Source of the DNA: Eutreptiella sp. 'Long Island Sound 2002'
Lineage: Eukaryota; Euglenozoa; Euglenophyceae; Eutreptiales; Eutreptiaceae
Length of the DNA stretch: 64,000 bases
Assembly (NCBI GenBank): GCA_964036045.1
Contig: OZ038381.1
Coordinates: forward strand, 118,746,343 to 118,810,342
Reading direction: 5' to 3'
Position 1 is the stretch's first letter. Each line of letters opens with the position of its first letter. The notes beneath the pieces were generated by a model, which was given only the letters and a program-made list of their open reading frames with translations, did no database searches and was not told the DNA's origin. Positions 57,612 to 64,000 of this stretch are shown in pieces. Both the position numbers and the translations under genes were made by a program.

Positions 57612-58118
57612 ATGCCTCGCCGACGGGGAAACAGGCTGGAAAATGCAAAAGCCCGCCGCCGAGCGCAGGAGGCGGCCGTCCGGGGCCTGGTGGCGGACGC
57701 GGTAACGGAAGCGCACGAGACACACACTGCCGCCCAGCAGGACCCGGCGGGCAGCGCAACGGCTTTCCTCAGTGAGGCCGCCCTTCCAGCCATCCGCGCC
57801 CTGAACGGAGCGGCGGCCCCTACGCTGCTCCTGGCGATGCACCTGATTGCGAACGCTGTCCAGCCGGGGCTCATTAGCCCGGAGGTAGCCCTCTACCGGC
57901 ACTGGATGGAGTTGCGCACGTTCAACGGGTCAGGCCGGACCCTGTCCATGGGGGACACCCTGCGGCTGACGGGCGCGGGGTCCGCCAGCCCTGCTGCACG
58001 CTCTCGGGACGCGCTGCACCGGGGACACGGCCCCGTACCTGAACCAGGCGCGGGCCACGTACCCGGGAGGAGTGTCCGAATGGGATGCGGCACTCCACCT
58101 TCTGCATCCACCGGATGA
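57612..58118 (+). CDS. Unrecognised Ala-rich helical protein, first frame
   Basis: An ATG at 57612 starts a basic N-terminus (MPRRRGNRLENAKARRR), followed by alanine-rich, probably helical sequence to about residue 110 (LLLAMHLIANAVQPG). After about residue 125 the sequence turns into low-complexity Arg/Gly/Pro. Around the same point the +1 frame becomes protein-like (58072 onwards), so a one-base shift near 58000 probably split one gene. No family is recognised. It may be the first protein of another LINE, by analogy with the arrangement of LINE-B. Confidence 0.45.
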   Translation: MPRRRGNRLENAKARRRAQEAAVRGLVADAVTEAHETHTAAQQDPAGSATAFLSEAALPAIRALNGAAAPTLLLAMHLIANAVQPGLISPEVALYRHWMELRTFNGSGRTLSMGDTLRLTGAGSASPAARSRDALHRGHGPVPEPGAGHVPGRSVRMGCGTPPSASTG

Positions 58119-59274
58119 GGATCTGGAGGTGGGCGAAATCACGGTATTCGTGGAAGTCGCGGACGAGGCGCCCACCCGCCCCCGCCCAAACAACCCGGCG
58201 TACGACGGCGCCAGGCCGACGCCCCGGTACACCGTCATGTTCGAGGCGTTGCCCAGGGAGCCCACCTTGTGCACCGCCCTCCTATCGGCAACGCACGCAC
58301 CCCAAGACTGGGCCACCCCGACCCTGTCCCCCCCCCTCTCCAGGACCAGGGGTGCCCACCACAGGGGGCAGGTCCTCTGGCAAAAGCGCCTGGGCGGCCC
58401 CCTGCTCCTCCTCGTCGTCACAACCCGCGGGGACCCGGAGCGGGTCCTGGGGGTCACCCCAACCCACCTATACGGGGCAGCGCTCGTGCCCCGCCCCCCC
58501 CTCCCGGCGCCCGCGGCGCGTGACGGGGTACACACCTTCCAGGAGGTCACCGCCATCACGGGGGTCCACCTAGTGCGGCTCCCCTCGGCACCACCCGACG
58601 ACCCCCGGGGGCCCAGGGCCCTGAGCCCCCCTCAGACTGGTAGCTGTGGCGCGACGTGTGGGCTGCTTGGCTCACCCACCTCCCGCCCCACTGCTGATGG
58701 ACGTCAACGCCACCGCCGGCTCCCCCTCCCCTCCCCCCCTCCCCCCAGCAGAGCACTGCACAGCACTGCCCACGGCACACCACAGATGCACCAGGAGGTA
58801 GTGGAGAGGGCACGCCTGCCACCACGCATGCCTACCAGGATAACAGTGATGTCGGACTCCGATGGCTCCCCCCAGACGGACGCCTGCCACCACCGCCGCC
58901 CCCGCTCCCGATCCCCCGTCTCCCCGGGATGCGCCGGGGAAACCCTCGCGGAGCGCGAGGAGCGGCGGCTGGCAGAGGCGGCGATGCCGGTCGCGCCGCC
59001 AGCTGGGCGGCCCCAAGCGGCCCCCACCGACACCAAGCCGTCGACCCGGGGACGTGCGCCGGCCAAGGAGACCGCCCCCGCCGCCCAGGCCGCGAGCCCT
59101 GCCGCCCCGCCCCCGGAGGGGGCCCCAGAACAAGGAGCTGAGACCGCAGCCCCAGCAAGCCGCGCCGCGGCCCCGACCGCGGCCCCGGGCACACCGCCAG
59201 CGCGAGGGCTGGCCCCGACGCGGGCCCCGGGTGCCTCGCTCGGAGCCGCCGCAGCCGCAGCGGAGGGCAGGTAG
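58072..59274 (+). CDS. Unrecognised protein, second frame, with Pro/Ala-rich tail
   Basis: The frame is open before 58072 (GTG at that position). Residues 1-190 look globular: VSEWDAALHLLHP, EITVFVEVADEA, LLLLVVTTRGD, HTFQEVTAITG. From about residue 220 it becomes Ser/Pro/Ala/Arg-rich and disordered, including a Ser-Asp-Ser acidic patch and RSRSP. No catalytic motif is visible. It is likely the continuation of the 57612 frame after a one-base shift. The tail's composition matches the surrounding GC-rich DNA and may be over-extended. Confidence 0.4.
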   Translation: MSEWDAALHLLHPPDEDLEVGEITVFVEVADEAPTRPRPNNPAYDGARPTPRYTVMFEALPREPTLCTALLSATHAPQDWATPTLSPPLSRTRGAHHRGQVLWQKRLGGPLLLLVVTTRGDPERVLGVTPTHLYGAALVPRPPLPAPAARDGVHTFQEVTAITGVHLVRLPSAPPDDPRGPRALSPPQTGSCGATCGLLGSPTSRPTADGRQRHRRLPLPSPPPPSRALHSTAHGTPQMHQEVVERARLPPRMPTRITVMSDSDGSPQTDACHHRRPRSRSPVSPGCAGETLAEREERRLAEAAMPVAPPAGRPQAAPTDTKPSTRGRAPAKETAPAAQAASPAAPPPEGAPEQGAETAAPASRAAAPTAAPGTPPARGLAPTRAPGASLGAAAAAAEGR

Positions 59275-60347
59275 GGCACGAAGTACCGCGCCCACACCAA
59301 CCCCAGCCACGCCCACACCAGCCCCCCCAAGCTGTACCCCCCCAAGGCCTACGGGACGGCCACGGCCCGTCCGCCCCCCGGCGCCCGAGCGTACACCGCT
59401 AGGCGTCATGCTGCCGCAGTCGCGGCAGCAACAGGACGCCCGGCGCGTGATCCGGGAGGGGGGAGACAGCGCGCAGGCGGGGCAGGGTGCCGCCCACGGA
59501 AACGCGAAGCGGGGGACGGCAGTGCCCAAGGACAAGCGCAGGCAGCAGGCCCGGGCGCACGCGGCAAGGAGCGAGGGAAAAAGCGTGGGCAGGGGGCCGA
59601 GGCCAGCGGCAGCAGAGGGGGACAGAGCACCGGCAGCGGACGGCACGACGCGGGACACGGATCGGGGAAAGGGCAAGGGCATGGGAAGGGCACGCAGGGG
59701 CGCGAGCAAGGCGCCAAGGCGGGCAGCCACAGACACATGGAGTGGAGCCGGGCGCGGTCGGCGAACGTGGGCGCAGCCGGGGGCATGGGCACGGGCACGG
59801 GAAGGACACGGGCGCCGGCGCCGCAGGCCAGGGCGCAGGTGACAGTGGACGGGACCCACAGCGTGGACAGGGAGACGAAGGCATGGGGGCCCGGAAGGGA
59901 CCAGTGGGCAAGGGCAAGGGCGACGTGGGGCCCCGGGGACAGACAGGACGGGGTACGAGAGCCGCGGGGGGTGGGCAGGGCGGAGGGAGAGGGACGGAAG
60001 GCGAGATGCCCCCGCAGCCAGACGTACAGCCGGTGCGGTGCATCCCCCCGGCATCCAACAAATGCCGGCGCACCACACCCATCACCACCACCATCACCAC
60101 GCCCAGCTCTACAACATCGACCCCGACGCGGGAGACCTCTTCCCCCCCAAACCCCCAGGACCCGAGCACCAGCCAGCCCCCCCCCGCTCCGAGGGCGGAG
60201 CCGGCGCGGATGGCCGCTGCCCCGGCGGCGGGGGGGCGGGGCGCGGCGCCGGCGCCGCAGGCACAGGGGCCGCAGGGGGAGCCGGCGCGGGGGGCAGAGG
60301 GGGGCCGGCCTTGAGACTGGGACCGGGACGCGGTCCCAGACCCCCTG
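59275..60347. other. GC-rich low-complexity DNA
   Basis: Runs of G, C, Ala/Gly/Pro/Arg codons in every frame and GGCAAGGGCA-type short repeats occur. A (CAC)n-like tract lies near 60070. No coding preference for any frame is seen. Confidence 0.5.
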
Positions 60348-60734
60348 GTGGGCGAGGCCCTCCCCCTGGTGGTGGAGGTGTACGGGTGGCTGAGCTGGGC
60401 CTGCTCGGGGACCACCAGGTGGATGAGGAACAGGCCCTTCGATGCTGTGCTCCTCCGGAGGGACGGAGGGAACCAGGAGGTGCCCCTCGGGGGGTGGGCG
60501 GCCCCAGAGGACCACGACAGGGTCCTCTGGGCGGTGGTTCGGGCGGTGTGGCCGGACAGGGAGCCGACGTGGCCGGCTTTCCTGGAGGGAGGAGCGGTGC
60601 TCCGCATCACGGATGCGGATGTCAACAACTGGCTCCCCCGGGCTTTGCGCAACGCCCTCATCCAATGGCGCTACCGCCGGCCGAACCCGCTGATGCCGCA
60701 GCCCCAGCCCCCACGCAACCAACGACTCAGGTGA
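60348..60734 (+). CDS. Unrecognised Trp-rich small protein or C-terminal piece
   Basis: This frame of about 128 codons (GTG start, open upstream to 60315) is balanced and rich in Trp, Leu and Arg (VVEVYGWLSW, DRVLWAVVRAVW, ITDADVNNWLPRALRNAL), quite unlike the flanking low-complexity DNA. It may be the C-terminal globular end of the 57612-59274 protein after further frameshifts. No family is recognised. Confidence 0.4.
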   Translation: MGEALPLVVEVYGWLSWACSGTTRWMRNRPFDAVLLRRDGGNQEVPLGGWAAPEDHDRVLWAVVRAVWPDREPTWPAFLEGGAVLRITDADVNNWLPRALRNALIQWRYRRPNPLMPQPQPPRNQRLR

Positions 60735-61439
60735 CGGCTGCGCCCCGCCTGCCCAGGCGACGAGCGCGAGGGGGTGGAGAGGGGACAGTGCCGGGGAACG
60801 CCCCCCCCAGCAGGGCCGGCCCCCACCCCCCCAAACTGGACGACGCGGCGGAGGGGCGCGCACCACTTCCAGTAGGGGAGAGGGCGGGGGCAACGAGCGC
60901 GGGGGGAGGCCCACTACCCCGTGGCCCGCTAACCACTAACCGCTGACGCGAACCGCCGCCCCCCCCCACCCCCCTCCCACCCCGGCCCGCCGGCACCGCG
61001 CGGCGGCAGCGAGGCGAGCGGGGGGCCCAAGCGAGAGCCAGCACGAGGGTCTGGCACACAAAAGATGGAGGGTGGCGGGGGAAGAGTGCGCCCCCCGATT
61101 CGGCGGCTGGCCCCCCGGGACCGGACCCACCAGGCTGCCCCCCCACGACCGCCGAGGGGGGGCGCCAGGGGGCCAGGGGAGGGACTGCGGGGAACCCCCA
61201 CCCCCCCCCCCCCTCCCTCCCCTCCCCCCCCCCCCGGCCCGCGGGCGGCCAGAGGCCGGCCAGGGAGGCAGCGGCCCCGCACCCGCCCCGAGAGGGCCGC
61301 GGCACCCAGGGGGGGGGGCGCCACAGCCGCGGCAAGCGCAGGCGCGCGCCGAGTGCCCCCAGTTGGCCGCCAACTCACTTCCGCGGTGCCTGCTGCCGAC
61401 TGTCAGCTCTGGACCAGCGCTCAGGGGCGCCCCGTGGGC
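60735..61439. other. GC-rich DNA with long C- and G-runs
   Basis: Many homopolymer C and G runs occur, for example near 61200-61235. Part of it (about 61060-61330) resembles the 590-bp repeat unit further right. No gene was seen. Confidence 0.55.
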
Positions 61440-62061
61440 CGCAGCAGAACGGCGACACCCAGGAATGCGGCACGGAGGGCGGGGCACAGACGAAGCGACC
61501 CGCCTTGGTGCCCGCCCCGAGAAGGCGGTGGAACAGACCGCGGCAAAGAGACCTCCCCGCCCCCTGCCCCGCGGGGCCCCCTGGACGAGCCCCCTGGGGT
61601 ACGGCGCACTGGCAGCCCCCCACCCAATCCCCCGCCAGGCTGGCCCATCGACGGCCGGCCAGGCCGTGCCCGGCGCCTGGGGCTGCCCGGCAACCCCGGC
61701 TGAACATGTAGACCCCGGGGGGGTGCGCCGGAGAAGAAGGGGGACTGGGCCGCAGCAGAACGGCGACACCCAGGAATGCGGCACGGAGAGCGGGGCACAG
61801 ACGAAGCGACCCGCCTTGGTGCCCGCCCCGAGAAGGCGGTGGAACAGACCGCGGCAAAGAGACCTCCCCGCCCCCTGCCCCGCGGGGCCCCCTGGACGAG
61901 CCCCCTGGGGTACGGCGCACTGGCAGCCCCCCACCCCCTCCCCTGCCAGGCTGGCCCATCGACGGCCGGCCAGGCCGTGCCCGGCGCCTGGGGCTGCCCG
62001 GCAACCCCGGCTGAACATGTAGACCCCGGGGGGGTGCGCCGGAGAAGAAGGGGGACTGGGC
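61440..62061. repeat. 311-bp tandem duplication
   Basis: The segment from CGCAGCAGAACGGCGACACC at 61440 repeats almost identically at 61751, with only a few differences seen, so it is a recent duplication. It is related to part of the 590-bp unit at 63017-64000. Confidence 0.93.
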
Positions 62062-62215
62062 CGGGGGCCACGGGCCACCCCCCCAGGGTAGGGGTGTGGG
62101 GAACCACGGCGCGACCCCCCCCACCCCTCTCCCCCCCGGGACTGGGCCATTACTGCAGCCAGTGGCTGCAGCATAACAGCGCTGCAGAGATGGTGTAGCA
62201 GTCAGACTCCGCGGT

Positions 62216-62395
62216 GGAGGCTCAAGACCTCCGTTGTGGAGGCACAAGACCTCCGCGGTGGAGGCACAAGACCTCCGCGGTGGAGGCACAACACCTCCGC
62301 GGTGGAGACACAAGACCTCCGTTGTGGAGGCACAAGACCTCCGTTGTGGAGGCACAAGACCTCTGCTGTGGAGGCACAAGACCTCCGCGCAACAC
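62216..62395. repeat. 22-bp hairpin minisatellite, array 1
   Basis: About eight units of CACAAGACCTCCGCGGTGGAGG or close variants (GTTGT for GCGGT) occur. Within each unit CCTCC and GGAGG are complementary arms around a five-base loop. Confidence 0.92.
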
Positions 62396-62623
62396 AAGGG
62401 CTGCAGGCTCCAAAAGTCCCTTGATTGGTAATGGGACTGGGGCACACCAGCAGTGACTGCAGCATGCGCACGTGCTGCCAGTGGGCTGTGGTGCACAGGC
62501 TGCAGCACAAGGACTGCAGGCCCCAATAGCCCTCTCCTTGGTGACGGGACTGGGGCATTACTGCAGCCAGTGGCTGCAGCATAACAGCGCTGCAGAGATG
62601 GTGTAGCAGTCAGACTCCGCGGT

Positions 62624-62800
62624 GGAGGCACAAGACCTCCGTTGTGGAGGCACAAGACCTCCGCGGTGGAGGCACAAGACCTCCGCGGTGGAGGCACAAC
62701 ACCTCCGCGGTGGAGACACAAGACCTCCGTTGTGGAGGCACTAAACCTCTGCCGTGGAGGCACAAGACCTCCGCGCTGGGGCATAAGACGTCCGCAGCGG
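62624..62800. repeat. 22-bp hairpin minisatellite, array 2
   Basis: This is the same unit as array 1, about eight copies, with increasing loop and arm changes toward the right. Confidence 0.9.
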
Positions 62801-62995
62801 AGGCACAAGAAAAGACGCCGAGCCCGCGCCAAGCACTGCGCACGAAGAGCACGAAGCGCACGCGCCAGCGCACGCGATGAACCCCGAGCACGCTCTGGGC
62901 CACCTGAGGGTGAGGTGACTGCCCTAGCGTCCGCCGGAGGCCGCCACCGGCAAAGCGAGAGGCAGCCCACGGGCAGCCGATACCGCACGGCCCAA

Positions 62996-63016
62996 CTAAC
63001 CTAACCTAACCTAACC
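62996..63016. repeat. (CTAAC)4, a CCTAA/TTAGG microsatellite
   Basis: Four perfect CTAAC units plus one base, equivalent to TTAGG on the other strand, lie at the joint between a GC-rich stretch and the 590-bp repeat. This is too short to be a telomere. Confidence 0.85.
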
Positions 63017-64000
63017 CTCTCCCCCCCACTCCCCCCTCCGGCCTGCGGGCCACGGAAGCGCCGGCCCTCCAACCCCCCCCCGAGGCAGAGAGGACGTCCT
63101 CCCTCCCCCCAAAAGGGCCGCAGCGCCCAGGGGGGGGCGCAATCGAGCCTGCACGCCGCGCGTCCCCACGCCCCCCACCGCCTGCTCCCGCGGGGGCCGC
63201 GACAGGCGGGCAAACCCGCGCCAGCGCACAAGGACGACGCACGGACCACGCCCGGGGGCGGCACACGAACACCAACCGGGGCAGTATGGGGGCCACCCCC
63301 TCCATTACCTGAGCGTCGCCAACCCGCTTTGCTGCCCACCCAGGGAAGGCAGAGGGACGGACCGAGGCAGAGGAACCCCCCGCCCCGCTAGGCTCCCCGG
63401 CCACTCCTCCGGGGAGCGCGGCACAGAGGCCGCCCCCCCCCGCCGGGCTGACTCGCCGGCTGCAGGGCCCGCCCAGCGCCCGGGGCTGCCCCACGACCCC
63501 GGCCAAACACGTACACCTGGGGAGGATGCGCCGGCGACGAAGGGGGGTCCTGGCAGGGGGCCACAGGCCACCCCCCTCGAGAGAGGAAGGAGGAGAACCA
63601 CGGCGCGACCCCCCCCCTGTCTCCCAACTCCCCCCCACCGAACCGCGGGCCACGGGGGCGCCGGCCCCCCACCCCCCCGAAGGCAGAGGGACGCCCCCCC
63701 TTCCCCTGGAAGGACCGCGGCGCCAGGGGGGGGGGGCGCCGCAGGGCCCGCCTCCACGCCCAGAGCCGACTGCTCCCGCAGGAAGAGTGATGGACAAGCA
63801 AACCCGCGCCAGCGCACGCGGACGCCACACTGACCGCGCCCCGGAACAGCAAACGAGCATGAACCAGAGCGATATGGGGGCCACGCCCTCCATGGCGGGG
63901 GCGAAACCAAAGACACCCGCTTTGTTGCCTGCCCAGGGAAGGCAGAGGGACGGACCGAGGTAAGGGGACGCCCCGCCCCACTGGCCCCCCGAGCCGCACC
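63017..64000. repeat. ~590-bp tandem repeat, running off the window
   Basis: Anchors CAAACCCGCGCCAGCGCAC at 63211 and 63799, and CAGGGAAGGCAGAGGGACGG at 63341 and 63933, give a period of 588-592 bp. Units are diverged and rich in C/G runs. The sequence continues past the end of the window. Long frames on both strands are composition effects. Confidence 0.88.

Larger units (their letters stand above)
62151..62800. repeat. 408-bp direct repeat containing hairpin minisatellites
   Basis: CTGCAGCCAGTGGCTGCAG, itself a perfect inverted repeat with a one-base centre, occurs at 62153 and 62561 and begins two parallel copies of a ~408-bp unit. Each copy continues through a GATGGTGTAGCAGTCAGACTC block into a 22-bp minisatellite. 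The second copy diverges after about 62780. Confidence 0.9.

Noticed and set aside
61375-62988. A minus-strand frame of 537 codons.
   Set aside because: It runs through the 311-bp duplication and the 22-bp minisatellite; the product is a repeat readout with no domain.
62996-63016. A chromosome end.
   Set aside because: Only four units, flanked on both sides by other repeats.
1-64000. tRNA, rRNA or snRNA genes.
   Set aside because: No tRNA-like box pair, 5S-like or U-RNA-like sequence was recognised on reading; a covariance search was not possible.

Overview
This is nuclear DNA of a eukaryote, built almost entirely from mobile elements, tandem repeats and their ruins. The evidence is several retrotransposon families, a poly(A) tail on a LINE, splice-like signals and complex satellites. 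No single-copy host gene could be named. The DNA is GC-rich overall, with C/A-rich and G-rich tracts. A GC-rich alga or other protist would fit, but no marker fixes the lineage. One stretch of four CCTAA units (62996-63016) is too short to use as a telomere marker.

Layout. 1-8710: a LINE (LINE-A, + strand) with three overlapping reading frames, an intact endonuclease-RT-RNase H protein and a 3' A16 tail that abuts a ~210-bp satellite (Sat-210, 8711-9870). 10835-25356: a broken Ty3/gypsy-like element on the minus strand (gag, protease, an NPPW domain, an unknown middle region, RT and the start of RNase H). It is split by a 9.45-kb composite block (13250-22700). The block holds a C/A-rich tract, two copies of a ~0.8-kb module, two arrays of a 127-bp dimeric satellite, and a cap ending in (ACCT)5. 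The split is flanked by a ~1-kb direct duplication (12245-13249 and 22701-23730), arranged like a giant target-site duplication. 25688-29129: two 258-bp direct repeats, one upstream of gag and one leading into a coiled-coil reading frame, with splice-like signals between them. 29130-33364: pyrimidine-rich and unassigned DNA, including unrecognised minus-strand reading frames (30787-32250). 33365-36560: a GCGACAGG minisatellite surrounding a PIF/Harbinger transposase relic, then a fossil LINE RT. 37859-40890: a second, inverted, shorter copy of the cap/satellite block. 41641-45000: G-rich tracts and a degenerate tandem array. 45420-47335: a second Sat-210 array. 47340-56240: a decayed LINE (LINE-B) with a CCCH finger, C2H2 finger, endonuclease, RT and C-terminal knuckle. 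56296-60734: unrecognised reading frames. 61440-64000: nested tandem repeats, including a 22-bp hairpin minisatellite.

How the parts relate. Both larger LINEs sit next to Sat-210, and the cap/satellite block occurs twice in opposite orientation, once inside a retrotransposon. The window therefore reads as a nested-insertion and satellite landscape such as a pericentromeric or subtelomeric region. Many very long open frames over the satellites (up to ~1000 codons) reflect stop-poor composition and are not called as genes. Coordinates of decayed features are approximate because frameshifts are frequent, especially in GC-rich runs where base-calling errors are also possible.
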